Below are positions 24,506 to 37,720 of a DNA stretch of 64,000 bases, piece by piece. The DNA is from Aurelia coerulea. Lineage: Eukaryota > Cnidaria > Scyphozoa > Semaeostomeae > Ulmaridae. The position numbers and the translations under genes were made by a program. The stretch spans positions 12,238,001 to 12,302,000 of the forward strand of contig CM076954.1 in NCBI GenBank assembly GCA_039566865.1. The letters are read 5' to 3'. The notes beneath the pieces were generated by a model that had not been told where the DNA came from, made no database searches, and saw only the letters and a list, made by a program, of their open reading frames with translations. The first letter of the stretch is position 1. Each line of letters starts with the position of its first letter.

Positions 24506-25580
24506 CAGTAGAAACCCGCGTATAAGAACCTACAATTTTGCAAGTCAGGCTAACTAGGTTCTTATGTTTTGGGTATTTAGTGGGAAATGAGGCTGTTCAG
24601 GTTCTTAAATTGGTTCTTATTTTATTCATGGCTTTCAGGAATTTCTTTTCTTCAGATTCAAACTTCAGGCCTATTATTTACTGTCAGTTCACATTAGTTG
24701 AGTTTATGAGATATATTCCCCGACAGAAATTTGTGGAAGAATCAGAAATGTTTATATAATCCAGAGAAAATCTTTCAAAAGCTTCTCATCAGGTAATATA
24801 AACATTTTTTATTCTTCCACAAACTTCTGTTGTCAATAAGACCCCCATGCTCTCTAAAAATAAGAACCTATTTCAAATTCCAGGCTGAATGGGTTCTTAT
24901 ACCGGGTGCGCCAAAATAAACTATGCACGTTTGGCAGGCCATAATAAATCGTACACTTGACCGATTTTGAAGATTTATGATTTAACCTTTAGCAGAAAGC
25001 CTGAATTAGATTCTTGGACTTTTTGCAAATTTTTCTGTTCTCTGTTTTAGAGCTAGAAGCGAGTTTCTTGAAATGTTCGTTTTCGAAAACACTGAAAACG
25101 ATAAAAAAACGTTGATCAAATCTTCAAAGATTCAACATGAATGAACAGACAGAAAACGTTTCAGGGGGATTTGGGGGTTTAGTACGAACTCTCGTACAGC
25201 AGATTACAATTCGTCGATTTCTGAATCGCAAATCACCACGAACAAGTTCTCTCTTTGTCCATTCATGTCGATCATTTAGAAAACTTGATCGATGTTTTTC
25301 GATCGTTTTCAGTGCTTTCGAAAACTAAGATTTTAGGAAACTCGCTTCTAGCTCTAAAAATTGAAAGTGATAAAATTTGCAAAAAATCCCAGTATCTAAT
25401 TCAAGCTTTCTTCTAACGATTAAGTCATGAATCATCAAAATCGATCGAGTGTACGATTTATTGTGGTCTGCCAAACGTGCATAGTTTATTTTGGCGCACC
25501 CGGTATAATTGGGGTTTAATTGCAAAATTTCAGCCTGTAGGTTCTTAATCCACTAGGTTCTTATACGCGGGTTTTTACTG
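24506..25580. mobile_element. pogo-like element just after the RALGPS stop
   Basis: It starts CAGTAGAAACCCGCGTATAA and ends with the exact inverse apart from one position. TA lies at 24504-24505 and 25581-25582. The left end is 55 nt past the RALGPS stop, so the mRNA 3' UTR must run into it. An unrelated CCGGGTGCGCC MITE is nested at 24902-25503. Relatives are 31668-32079 and 42435-42590. Confidence 0.85.
24902..25503. mobile_element. CCGGGTGCGCC/AAATAAACTATGC MITE, copy 1
   Basis: It starts CCGGGTGCGCCAAAATAAAC and ends with the inverse, with TA at both flanks. Long arms share GAACTCTCGTACAGCAGATT-type centre sequence and GAAAACACTGAAAACGAT. The sister copy 37118-37720 (603 bp) is inserted in a transposon ORF. 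A longer distant relative is 29458-31644. Confidence 0.88.
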
Positions 25581-25582
25581 TA

Positions 25583-28500
25583 ATGGTGACTTCAAACAAT
25601 TAAATTTCTTAGAAAAGGTAAGCTTGGTCTACGTGAATTTGACATAAATTTAGAAATGCTTTGCCTTGGGTATTAAGTTTATTGCTACTGTATTTTAATG
25701 CTACAATTTTTATGCATCTCTTCCCATGAATTCTAGTTCAAAATTGAAATGCTTTTTAGTTTCTCCATACTGTACCAGCTAGAATAGCAGTATCTATTTG
25801 CACATCTTTCGTACTACCTATTAAAAGGCAACCATCAAGTAAATATTATCCCTCGAATAAGTTCCATTTAAAAATCATTTGAATGAATATGCCCCCCGGG
25901 GGGGGGGGCTTTTTTGAGGATTTATTGTACTGTCCCTTCTTGCTTGCTCAAAGGGTAAGCTAGCCAGCCAGATTTCGAAGCATCTTTTTGGACTCGTTTT
26001 ATTTACATTTGTTGGTTAAATAATCGGCCGTAGAAATCTATGTGTTTGTTCTTTGTTCTGCAATGTCAATCGAAAGAATTGGGTGCTGTTGTTATGCATC
26101 TTCTCTTGTTGGTCGTTTGTCAGACCTGTATCTTGGTATCGGCTGCATGGAATCCCCCCTCCCCCTTCATATGCCATTGTCTCGTCAGCGTAAATTATGT
26201 AGCAATAGGATATTTAAAAGATTTCCTCCTCCTCATTTATGCTGTTCTACTACTCCTAAACTATTATCTTCTTTTCATAGATGCTTACATGGTTATCAAT
26301 AGCGATTAATGACATATCATTTGGTATGGCCGAATGGGCAAGAGCATGCTGTTATCACTGCACTACGTTCAGTTGAGTATCACCACCTTTCACATTGAAT
26401 GTAGCAAACATTACAGTGCTTTAAGCACCATTTGTATGTTCTCTTTGCCTTGAAGTCATAGATTAATTTTGATTGATCTTTATGATTTTAAAAATGAAAA
26501 TTTCCCATAAGTTTCTGTTTTGCTTTTGAATACAAAATAGCTACGCATAGTATGATTTTTGATACTCAAGACCGCGCTCATTTGGTTCGCAGGTAATTCT
26601 AAACAACAACAAGTCTCAAAAGTCGGTTACAGAAAAGATGGCATGAAGGGGCATTTGACCACAATTCATTGTGTCTGATGATTGATTTTCTTTACAATGA
26701 CTTTTGATTCCTGTAAAGACCGCAATGCGTCTTGGTCAAATGCCCCCGACGCCATATTCTCCGTCATCATCTGTGGTGATTGTCTGCATCATACCGGGAA
26801 ACTGCAAGAACGTGAATATTAGGCCTTATATGCTTTGCCGAGACAAATTGCCCCTGTGAGGGTTTACTTGGCCTCCATTGCAGTATTTAAAGCTCATCGA
26901 AATCAAAAAGAGAAGTTGAAGAAAAATGAAAAATAACTGCACAGTACATTCTTCTAGCAAGCAGAATGATCTAATATTTTCAAATTTTATTAAGGATATC
27001 GGTGATTCATTCGTTGTGCTTCAAGAATTTGTCTAGGCCAAAACGCCAAAGCTCTGGTTTGGAGGTGGATGCAAATCTAAATTTTAAAGAATGATATTTC
27101 TGTTCTAAAATCACCAAATTTTCAAGTTAACAATAGAGGAACATTTTTAAAATGATTAGCCATTGATTAAAGCTAAATTCACGTCGCTGGACCCAACCAA
27201 TCTGTATACTTTTTGGCGACATCCGGTAGCATCCGAATTCTTTCGCTTTACTGGGAAAAGTCACAAATTGCAACAGTTTTGAAGCATGTGGAAAGGGGCC
27301 GAGAAAATCAACATGCGATATTTTAGGAGGGCTACTTCCAGAAGATAAACGGTATCCCAGTCTTGTAAAAATTAGATTGCCCGAGTTTTCAACAGGCCAT
27401 TACGCTAAATGTGACGGCGCGGAACTTTTTAATTGCGTACCAACTATGAATGACTCTACTGAAATTCAATTAAAGAAAACAATGCACTTTGGTATGCCAC
27501 CATCTTTAGCTCAAACAAGCATTGCAGAAAGTATCGCTTCTTATTCACGACGAAATTAATTGGCAACAGCTAAAAAATGCGTGCATATTCGTAAGTTTAT
27601 TCAGGTATGCGTTACACAGACTTTACCGAACTTTGAATAACCACAGGAGTAGCAGAATTGTAATTTTATGATTTTAATCCGTTGATTTAGTCTAGCGTAT
27701 TTAATTCGCTTGAAATGTTTGCAATAGATAGGTTTTCACAAGTTTGTTGCATTTTCCAGTGTGAAATGATATAATTAAACAACTAGACAACGCCTTGAGT
27801 GCCAACTAACGATACAATCGACACTGTGTTCTAAATATTTAGTTAAGTAGGCCTATCAACAAACTAAAATGACTAAGCTGCTTAGCGAAGGGGAACTGTT
27901 GTGTTTGTGACACCGGATAGAACGTACTTGATTCACAAGAAATTTCTTCGTGTGAAATTAATTATCATAGCAAATGTTAGTGATCCATTTTAGTAGTTCT
28001 TGAGCCCCCATATAAATTTGATTTTTAAAGTTGTACGCGTCATGATTCAGATATGAAAACGGTACAGGGTCGAAGATACACTTTAACCCTTGAGACAAAG
28101 ATAACTGTTTATATGTTCCCTTGCCTCAACCGGGGGGGGGGGGGGATTAGCCACATTTCGGTAAGAGACAAGCTCAAAAACGTACCCCTTCCTTTCAGAA
28201 ATATTTTGAAATACACTGTCCCGATTTTTAAAGGGCTTATTTATTTGTTCTTTAGACCAAAACCACAAAATGAATACCGTTCGTTTTACCGAACCCTGTT
28301 CTATATTAACATAGCGAGAATATACCTTGTAGCTATTCTGAAAAGAATCAGAATCGAAGAACAACATTTTGCTACACTACATTTTGTAGAGTTTTCGAAT
28401 GCGCACAATAGTGATTGAAGCTCCAACACCACTCGATCGAACGTCACGTATAAAAATGTATAAAAATAACGCTCGATCCAGGCTCTTTTGTAGAATAGCT

Positions 28501-28882
28501 AAATGGTCTATTAATACCGTTCTTCATACCAAAATTGTGACAATGGACACAGTTCTTTGTACGAAAATCGGTACAACGTTATCCTCCCATTCCCGGTACC
28601 CAAAGTATACATGGGCTCCCAGGGGCTCATGAACATAAAAATTTAACTCACTGCTTTTACTTCCAAAGTCGATGTTCTTATATTGGTTGAATTGACTACC
28701 AACAAAAGCCTTTCTATTTTGGGCCTTTTAAAAAATGGACCATTTCAATAAATGTATACTTTGTCTCAAAGACTCCCATACAGGGTGTATTTTAATTGAA
28801 GCTATGATCCTTCGTTCAATGTACATAATATTCATTTAATGCCAGGAATTCTGATAACTGGCTCTGATACTACTAAGGGAGT
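25583..28882. other. Intergenic, mobile-element debris only
   Basis: No gene was recognised between the RALGPS 3' end and 28.9 kb. Visible items are a G11 run at 25898-25908 next to a degraded AAGCCCCCC-type element end (CAGTACAATAAATCC inverted, ending near 25932), and a 129-bp palindrome at 26632-26760. A half copy of the GGTAACAG MITE lies at about 27005-27226 (ACATCCGG terminus), and a G14 run at 28132-28145. Open frames at 26040-26309, 27377-27559 and 28053-28418 resemble nothing known. Confidence 0.5.
26632..26760. repeat. Short palindrome, GGCATTTGACCA arms
   Basis: Arms of about 38 bp share GGGGCATTTGACCA and CATTG, at 26636-26673 and the inverse at 26720-26757. It is likely a tiny MITE. 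No flanking duplication was identified. Confidence 0.5.
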
Positions 28883-29329
28883 GGTCATAAATTATAACAG
28901 GGACGGGGTGGAAGCAAATATAACGGGGTCTGAAAAATGTTCAGAGTAAATTTATTGGGTTCTAAAACCTTTAGAGGGATTTATGTTTGGGTATGAAAAT
29001 GAAGATGCCAAATATTGTAATATTTTTCAAATACATTTCCAATTCTATATATTGTGTCGCTATTTATTTCTAAAGGTTTATTTAAGAAAGTTAGTCATTT
29101 GTTTCATCTGCCTTTTAAGGACATTTTTATGTTTTCAACAGTACATTTTTCTTCAGTTTAACAAGGCATGGTTACTCATTCAAGGAAGATATTTACTTTC
29201 TGGGCTCTGACATTTTCTAGGAAAGATTAGATGGGGTCTGAAAATTTACACGGTAAGAATGCAGGGGTCGAAAAGTTTTAGCACAAGTTTCCGATATGCT
29301 TCCACCCCTTTCCTGTTATTAATGATGAC
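28883..29329. mobile_element. MITE with GGTCATAAATTATAACAGG ends
   Basis: The left end GTCATAAATTATAACAGGGA, followed by GGGGTGGAAGCA, recurs inverted at 29294-29329. Internal GGGGTCTGAAAA units are repeated near each end. It is about 447 bp. No coding potential is seen. Confidence 0.65.
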
Positions 29330-29457
29330 AGCTAACTAACAAACTATATTGATTCAGATACGCTGTGTCAGACAGGATCTGGATTCCTTAGAATCGTAGA
29401 AAAATGATACATCGCTATTGAAAAGATGACATAGAAAGAGCTGTACTTATTTTCGTG

Positions 29458-31644
29458 CCGGTGCGCCAAAAGGAGCATCAAGTTTTGAGAGGCCACAACC
29501 AACAATCGTAAACCTGGGCTGATTTTGGCGATTAATGATTTAATCTTTGATAAAAATTTCAGACAGTGCTTAGCAATTTTTGTCGAATTTTCTGCCACGT
29601 GAATTCCAAGCTATAAGCGATTCCTTGAAAAATCATTGGCTTGGAAGCAGACAGCTTAAATCGGTCGAAAAAGATCGATCAAACTTATTATCAACGCAAG
29701 CAAGACTGAATTATGTTTTTTATGCGCGCGCAGATATCCATCGAAACCGAGGCAATGGTGAAATCAGAATTATTACAAACGCTCCTTTCCTCAATTCTAG
29801 AACTGACCACAGCTGAAACCATAACAGCAACAACAACGAGCATAGGTGAAGGTCACATGGAAAGAGCTTAAACTGAAATACCTGAAATACGGAGAACATC
29901 CCAAAACAAAAACAAGACAGTTGTACACACAAGGAACCCGTGGAGTTTTACCCAGTTTATTAATCGCAAGCCAGTGTTGTAAAGAAATCAAACTATTTGA
30001 TTCTGGGCAATAAAATCTCTTGCAAAGCCTGGAGTTTCTGCTCTCTCAACTAACCCTTCGATGGACTAAAACTTCCCGCCCGACGTGCGTCACTGCGAGT
30101 AACATCGATGAGCGAGTAATATTTTCTGAACGCAGTCATGCTTACCTTGAAGTAAAAATTGTTCTGTAAAATGTAAAAAATTAGCTTTGCTCAACGACCA
30201 ATTTGCCATAAAGGGAATACAAACATGAAATCAATGTCACAAGAAATTTGCAATATACTTCAAAACAACGAGAATGTTGGCCCAATCTATCGTAAACTGA
30301 CCCCCTGGTACATCAAACCAAACATCAAGTAATCAATACTAACATAGGCTGAGGACGGGGGTATAATTTTGACTTCACCTTGAGCTGTTGTCGTTGCTCT
30401 CCATTGTTTGCGGCTGCTAGATTGTAAACAAACAAAGATGGCTGGCTGGGAAATCAGCATAAAACCAACACATAGATATCTAATTTTTACAATGTCATCC
30501 CCTATTTTCCCGGCGGTACCGATACGATTTTCTGACAGCCAAATAATATTTCGATCAATACAAAGAGTTTCATGAAAAGGCTGCGGCCAGATTTTTTGCA
30601 AATTACATAGAAATTCGATCAATTTTTCCTCACTATTTTTGAACCAAAATCTAGTAACCTTGAAATTTCTTGGCTTTTGAGGCTCAGAAGAGTCAAATAG
30701 GCTTGCAATTCAAGGAAATAAATAACAAAGTATCTACCTCTTCAAAAATAATTTGACTGCTTGTTTATTTCAAGGATTTTGAACACTAGGAGGGTTTACT
30801 TTGGCAGACCAAAATACTTAGGCCGATAACCATGTGAAGATCACCGGTACTTCGATAAAAAATTGAAGTATGATCCCCTATTTTCCCGAATAGCTCACCT
30901 GGCTCAAAATGTTGCACAGATCTTGGAGAAGGATTTCAGAGATGATGGTGAGAAGGCTGCGGCCAGTTTTGGAGTATTTTACAAAACATTAAATCCTTGA
31001 ATTCTTCGTCTTTTGTGACAATCACCACGATATCTATTCCAAGTGTTTGGAGCCCTTTAAAATGTTTGATTAACTTCAGCTCTCGTCCAAGTAATCGTTA
31101 ACTTCCAACCTGTGCATTTAGCCAAGTACCGAAGACAATAGGCCAATTCCCAAGGGTCAGGAATCTTCGAAAATTTATTGTTTGTTTTTCCTGGCAACTT
31201 TCCAGATTCACAGATTCCAACTAAATGCGGGGGCGCAAGGTCCTGTCGGTCAGCGGCAAAAACATAATTCAGTCTTGCTATCCACGCACAGACTTGATGA
31301 AATTATTAACAACAAAGGTTTTTGAAGTAATATAAAAAGTAATACTGAAAAATGTTGCAAGGATTGAGCGACCGCTCGTGCAACTAATCACAACAAACTA
31401 ATTCTTAATTCCCCTTTTCCGAGATTTTCATTATTTTCGATTCTTTTCGATCAATGTTGTGCTGTTTCCAGACCAAAAATTTTCAAGAAGATATCGCTTA
31501 TAACACGAGAAGTAGTCAGTAGAAATGCAAGAAAAATCACCCCATTTCATCATCAGTCTTCACTTTATCGTCAATCTCCAAAATTTGCCTTGTGTATGAT
31601 TTATCCTGGCCCGTCGAACAAAAGGATACTTTTTGCGCATCCGG
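29458..31644. mobile_element. Large diverged CCGGTGCGCC element
   Basis: The left end CCGGTGCGCCAAAAGGAGCA and right end TTTTTGCGCATCCGG are related to the MITE at 24902. Motifs such as GATTTTGGCGATTAATGATTTAATC also match that element in order. At 2.2 kb it is much longer than its relatives. Inside it, a block with TCATCCCCTATTTTCCCG and GGCTGCGGCCAG occurs twice in direct orientation (30493-30607 and 30870-30985). No transposase was recognised. The minus-strand frame at 30287-30622 has no similarity I can name. Confidence 0.5.
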
Positions 31645-31667
31645 TGTAGTAAGACGTTAATACCAAT

Positions 31668-32079
31668 AAAATAAAAACCCGCAAAAAGGAACCCGTAATT
31701 TTCTGCGAACGCTAGCATGGCTCTTATATATATATATATATATATATATATAGGATGTATGATAGGAAAAAGCCTTAATAGGCTCTTGGATCAGTTCTTG
31801 AATTATTGTTATTATAAGTATTGGTTGGCCGAACAAATACATTTTTGCGCTCTTGAAATTGGTTTAAAATGATTTACTTTTAGTTCTCTACAACTGTACA
31901 TATGTTTAATGATCTAGCAAATATTTCTAAATGTGCAGCACTGGTTCAGTTTTTAGTTATCTTCGGTACAAGAAACTGCTTCATTTGCCAGGCTAACGTG
32001 ATATATGTTAGGTGCGTAATTGGAAAAAATGAGTCTGGAGGTTCTTAATCCGTAGTTTCCTTTATCCGGGTTTTTACTG
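31668..32079. mobile_element. Degraded pogo-like element with (TA)14
   Basis: The right end reads, inverted, CAGTAAAAACCCGGATAAAG and is followed by TA. The left end ATAAAAACCCGCAAAAAGGA is the decayed counterpart. A (TA)14 microsatellite lies at 31725-31752. It belongs with the element at 24506-25580. Confidence 0.5.
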
Positions 32080-32525
32080 TATTGTCTCAGATCGCACGGC
32101 AGTCGACAAGGGCAGAGTTTACAATAACATCCGTTCTCTTCCATTGACCCGTTAGTACAAACTGATTAGCATTTGCACACGAGTGTTTTTCTACAGCCGA
32201 TTACTTGTACCGCAAATGTAAATAAAGCACCACAAAATGTAAATGGGTGCACCACTAAAGAAGAAAACAAGATCTAGACATCTGCCTCTTGCATTTCATT
32301 ATTTGATAAAGAGGCTAACCATTAAGTGGTTGAATTACACATTAAATTTTGCAAAAAAAGATTATATACAGTTTCAGGTGCAGTGAGCCAGGATGGCTAA
32401 CTCATCGAAATGCATGAGATAAAAGTTGTCAAGAGAAGACATGGTTATAGTTCTAAAGAAGAACAACCGATCTAAACATAGGCGCTCTGTATTTTATTTA
32501 TCTTATTATGATAAGAGGGTTGTCC

Positions 32526-32711
32526 GAATAAAACTATACTGAAAAAATTCGGATGCAAGAAAGACGAAATATTTTAGCACACTGAGGCCCGTTTGACTTG
32601 CGTCTTCCTCATTGATGCCTTTAGTTTTGTAAGCCACAATCTGAAAGGCCACAGTGTGCAAAAAACATCTCACTTTTTATACATCCGAATTTCTTCAGTA
32701 TAGTTTTATGC
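32526..32711. mobile_element. MITE with ATAAAACTATACTGAA inverted ends
   Basis: ATAAAACTATACTGAA plus AAATTCGGATG at the left recur inverted at the right end with one mismatch in about 28 bp. The interior arms carry GCACACTGAGGCC and its near inverse. A partial relative is at 1185-1260. Confidence 0.65.
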
Positions 32712-34316
32712 ATATGATAGTTTTATATTTTTGTTTGACACCAAATAAAGGAGGATTAGATACATAAAATTTCCAAGGCAGATGTTGAGGACAATCTTTC
32801 TTCCTTTGAAAAATAGTCGTATTCTCTGGCGTATTCTCTCTTGAAAAACAATTTTCGCATGCGCAAAGAGAGAGTTAGCCACGAAAGGTTTCAAGGCATC
32901 TTCTGTGGGTAGCTTTATACGGATTTGCAGCTTGAGTAAACTGCCCTAGTAATCGGTCGTTTGTTTGCAGTTGTTAATCGCTTTGGGCTGGGTGTGTCAA
33001 TTGAACGCAATTATGAATATTTTCACCAAAAAATACCCTTCGTTACTACTCCTACATCTGTTTTCGACTGCATCAAAATTCAAAATTTTCTTCCGGTAAG
33101 GTTTGGACGAATTTTTTTCCGAATTCATATAGAAACAGGGCTGGATAGAGCCTATAACATGGTATTTTAATCGCGGCTATTATCTTTCGTTTTACTTAGT
33201 GTGGGTTTTTGCACTCAAATTCTTTTTCGATATTCGTTATTTGAAATAGATTCTTAATAGTTTGGCTGAGTAGTGTCTTGTTATCTATCACAAAATAGTG
33301 TAAATAGAAATATATCATTGTCAATAGACTGTTTTATTGTTTCAAATTGAACATATGTGAATAGATATCTATCTTGTTATTATAAAATGAAAAAACCATT
33401 CCATATCAACGACTTTTGTTTATATTTCCGAATCTTTGTATCGCCTACGTCAGTTACGTAAATCATCGATTAAACCCCCCACCTTCGAATGAACCCCCAC
33501 GTCGTAACCAATTTTGAAAAATAAGCCTCCCACGTTAACAAGCCCCCATGAGGGGTATTTGAGTTCCACTGTAAGGGTGAATTTTACGCAAACTCATACA
33601 TTCTTTGTCTCGGCATCCGGCATCATGTTTATTGTCGCAATAGTTCAACGTCACATTCTTAATATATCATTTCCTGTGAATCAGATTAAAAACGTTGAAC
33701 GAATACAAGGAATAACGTCATCAGTCTTTAGCATTCATCGGGTTTGCAAGATCTGTCATATGGCATGTAAAAAGTGCTCATTTTAATAAGTACCCGTGCG
33801 TTACTGTAGCCATAGTAAACTATATGAAGAATGTCAACTTTATCAGTTTAACAATTCGGGCGCACTCTGCGAAGCTTTGCAATTTTTGGAAAAGAGGCTT
33901 CAGCCTAATTTTTGCAAATTTTTGAATGAGGGCACGATTGTTGAAGACGTGATAGGCTACTGAGCGGCACAAAGTGTTTCAAATTTCTACCTGTATTTTT
34001 TCAGGGCGAATGGTATTTTGTGACTTTGATAATGAGATGCTTGTAAACATTATAGGTTATTTGCTGTTTTCCTGTTGCGTTCTGGATCCCTCCGAGATCA
34101 TGATTATCAACAAGGAATCTCAGTGTTTTTGTTGCGTTTATGGGTTTAATATGATGAGTCCGTTTGGGTTATGTTTAAATTTGTACTACGAATCATTTGT
34201 TTAAATAAGGAAAGCGTAGGCATCATAAACTATCGGTATGAAAAGTTATTTGCCACATCAAATTTAGATCGAAAAAACTTGGATTGAGTTTTGACCAAAA
34301 ATTGATCACTATGCGG
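32712..34316. other. Intergenic, one small AAGCCCCC MITE
   Basis: The only structured item is a 121-bp inverted-repeat element at 33451-33571. Its ends are CAGTTACGTAAATC and (inverted) CAGTGGAACTCAAATACC, with CCCCCCACC and GTGGGAGGC inside. The rest shows nothing. The open frame at 33974-34204 is not recognisable. Confidence 0.5.
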
Positions 34317-34453
34317 TTATTAAACGATTACGAGGGCCATGCTGGAAAATATTTGGATCGCAGTTTGACGTACGGACCGAACGCAGTGAGGTCCGTACAA
34401 TGAACTAAGGTCCAAATATTTTCCAGCATGGATCGAGTAATCGTTTAATAAAG
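34317..34453. repeat. Nested hairpin, ATGCTGGAAAATATTT arms
   Basis: The outer arms (about 45 bp, at 34317-34363 and 34411-34453) share TTATTAAACGATTAC and CATGCTGGAAAATATTTGG. The loop holds a second hairpin, GTACGGACC...GGTCCGTAC. An intact double palindrome of this size is probably a small transposon or the end of one. The adjoining 34459-34826 starts and ends with TTATTATATGGC and its inverse, which suggests a second element beside it. Confidence 0.5.
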
Positions 34454-34866
34454 GCTTTATTATATGGCAGAACCTTTTGAGAACGTTGTTTAAAGTATCG
34501 TACTTTCCTGTTGTGTCTTTGATCCTGTGCATTACTGTAGTTGCTCGTTGCGACGTTAACTACATTGGAATTTTCTTCGTGTACAATTGCAAGTTCGTCT
34601 TCAAAGTTTACAGAAAAGAAATCTTCGATGAATAAGCTAAACTTTGCTGACACTTCTTGCGGCCTAAGCCTACACAAGAAGCTCCTCCCTTGTTGTTGAT
34701 TTTTAAGGCAACGCCTGGTCCAATACGGCTTCGAATGGAAAATACGGCTTTTACGGACCGATCAAGAACCAATGGAATTGCTGCGTTGCCGGTCCGAGGA
34801 GCCGTATTTTCGAACGCCATATAATAATGTGTTTTATTTCAGTTACAACAAGGAAAATACAAGGCT

Positions 34867-35087
34867 TGAAGAGCCATTGTCACCCAGAATCCTTTGTGGG
34901 CATGCTACAGTTTCAGACTGTCTGAAAATCAACCCTGGCCAAAATGGAAAGTATGGATCCACAGTGCCGGAGTTGAACTGACAGAGCAGTTCAACTAAAT
35001 TAAGACGTTTTAGCCAAATTGATTTTCAGATAGTCTGAAATTTTATCGTGCCTGCAAAGGACCTTGGGTGCCAATGGCTCTTTCTTT
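34867..35087. repeat. Palindromic element with GAGCCATTG ends
   Basis: Left GAAGAGCCATTGTCACCCA and right TGGGTGCCAATGGCTCTTTC are inverse. Interior arms share TTTCAGACTGTCTGAAAATCAA. It is 221 bp and has no coding capacity. Confidence 0.6.
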
Positions 35088-37117
35088 AAGTACTGTAATA
35101 GAGTGCTATTTACATCTAAAATATCTCTTTGAACCTCTCCCACCAGAGTCACTCAAATATTTCCGCGAATTCAGAGCAACATCAACTCTGGTAAAATTGC
35201 GTTCAGTTGCCACGGAGGCGCCATATTCTTCCCATGTCCACAGATTCCTCAGGGTTCCGCAGATATAATAATCAGTCAGGAAGATATCGAAAAACCGAGA
35301 CAAAATATATCGCAAAACTGAGACCGTTTAGTTTAATAGACCAGGTTAATTTTGAGGTAGGTGCCACCTTTATGCGCAGAAATTGCGGTAGCTATTTTCA
35401 AGTACTCACATATGTGGTGGTTCAGAATAGTGATGGTGAACGGGGATCTGCTGGGACCTAAGGGGTAAAAACGGGGGTGAAACAGTGAGCACTCAGACGT
35501 AATGCCTCTGCGGAGGAGAGAACGGAATATCTCCTTTTGGATACAACACAAGTGACATTCTTTGCATGATAACAGTTTTTAAGATTATTTTTGAGTACAT
35601 TCAGTCGAAAACAATGCCTTTTCGTAATTGAAAAGGGTCACGTGACCACATGTTACCCTTCACCATATATGGAAGTCTTGCATTTTGTCGTTTCGCGTAA
35701 GGAATATATTTTTTGTTGCACAAGTATGTTCATTTGCTACAGAATCAAACGATTCTCGTTATCTCCTTTTAAGTTTTGAGGCTCAACAATGCGTTTTCGG
35801 TAGTAAATTAATTGCTTACTCGCCATACAATCGCATATCTAGTCTTCAATACTGCTATCATCGTCACTCTCTTCCTCTTCTTCAAAACTGATGTGATCAT
35901 CAACTTGCAACAAAATCTCTTCAACTTCATTTGGAAAGGCCTGTTCGATCCACTTTGTCGTAAGATCAGAATGCCATCCATGCTCAGTTAGATCAGGCAT
36001 CTTTACCATTCTCTCGCCAGCGCAGTTCCAAATTCTTGCAACTACATTCGCTCGTAGAATATGCAGCTTCAAAGCTGATTGGCATGGGGGCAGCAGTGAA
36101 ATATGAATGACTCTTGTTTGATTCAATTACTTCCCGTCAAATAGATGCTTCCTCGCCTCATTCACTTTCTTTTGACGACAGCCATACAAAAGACATACAT
36201 ATTCTTTTAGGTTATCGATGGTGCTGTCTTCCACTTCCCATGAAGAACCAAGCAGATTGAATGTCATTGCAAACCTTTCATCTTACTGCAACACCTTCCA
36301 ACACAAGGCTTTTCCTTTTTGTAAAGAAAGACGAAACATAGTCATTTCCCGTGAATGCATGAAATCTTATTAAACATCTCTTCTTCTCGAGGGCCATCTC
36401 TACTTGCGCAAGGTTTATCCCTTTTCTATGAAGACTTGTGCCAAAGTCGAGATACACCTGGTCTTGCCGTTCTATTATTCTCAACAAAATTACCAAACTA
36501 TCTATATCACCTGACGGGGAGCGGACGATAACCTTTTTTTCTGGATAACACTCTAGTGCACGACAGCAATGAAGGGCAACTTTAGCGTCTGCCTCCTCTT
36601 GATTGCTAGACAACGCATCTTCCGTTGTAGCTGTAAATAACGTTAGCTTTGAACAGCTATTTTCTGTCGATGTGTACATTTATGAGCACTGAAGTGCGTT
36701 AAGCACTTCAAGGCGATTTCTTTGAGTCATTCTTCTATAAAATTCATGAGGCGGAGTTTGTTCTCACAATTTTTCAGAAAGTCACTAAAGTTTCGAGGCA
36801 TTTTGGACCTTGCAGACTGTATGAGAATTCTCTCAGCACTCCCTCTTTTTTGTCTTTCTGCAGATTTGATAGATTGATCTTGATAGGTATCTGCGACAAT
36901 ATCTACGCGGTAGCATCCACTTGGTAGTGACTTGATAAACTTTCATGTTAGTTCTTCGCATGTGTCCGGTAATGCTGTTAGAGTTCTAATGCTTGCCATC
37001 ATATCAACTATGAAAGTGGACACTGCACTCTTGGCTGGAAGAATTTCTCTTTCTCTTGGGTGTACAACGGGCCTCTTGCATAACTGGAGTAGGATGGCTT
37101 GCAGTTTACTTTTGGTA

Positions 37118-37720
37118 CCGGGTGCGCCAAAATAAACTATGCACGTTTGGCAGGCCACAATAAATCGTACACTCGACCAATTTTGAAGCTTTATGACTTA
37201 ATCTTTAGCAGAAAGCCTGAATTAGATTATAGGACTTTTTGCAAATTTTTTAAGTTTTAATTTCTAGAGCTAGAAGCGAGTTTCTTAAAATTTTAGTTTT
37301 CGAAAACACTGAAAACGATCAAAAAACATCGATCAAGTTTTCTAAATAATTGACATGAATGGGCAAAGAAAGAACTTGTTCGTGGTGATTTACGATTCAG
37401 AAATCGACTAATTGTAATCTGCTATACGAGAGTTCGTACTAAACCCCCAAATCCCCCTGAAATGTTTTCTCTTTGTTCATTCATATTGAATCTTTCAAAA
37501 TTTGATCGAAGTTTTTTGATCGTTTTCAATGTTTTCGAAAACAAACATTTTAAGAATCTCGCTTCTCGCTCTAAAAGCTGAAAACGGAGAAATTTGCAAA
37601 AAGTCCAAGAATCTAATTCAGGCTTTTTGCCAAAGATTAAGTCATAAATCTTCAAAATCGGTCTAGTGTACGATTTATTGTGGCCTGCCAAACGTGCATA
37701 GTTTATTTTGGCGCACCCGG
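37118..37720. mobile_element. CCGGGTGCGCC MITE, copy 2, inside the transposon ORF
   Basis: Ends and TA flanks (37116-37117 and 37721-37722) are as in 24902-25503. The host reading frame is recognisable right up to each flank, so the insertion point is exact. Confidence 0.88.

Noticed and set aside
26040..26309. Hydrophobic 89-residue ORF, possible membrane peptide
   Set aside because: Low-complexity leucine-rich translation of T-rich DNA. An alternative frame is open over the same bases.
27505..27545. Minus-strand EAILSAML as the last SPOUT1 exon
   Set aside because: No AG acceptor at the needed position, and the exon at 40131-40199 fits better.
28053..28418. 121-residue ORF
   Set aside because: It runs through a G14 homopolymer and has no recognisable similarity or splice context.
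34459..34826. Minus-strand frames around 34405-34820 as a gene
   Set aside because: They overlap palindromic sequence with TTATTATATGGC inverted ends and show no protein similarity.
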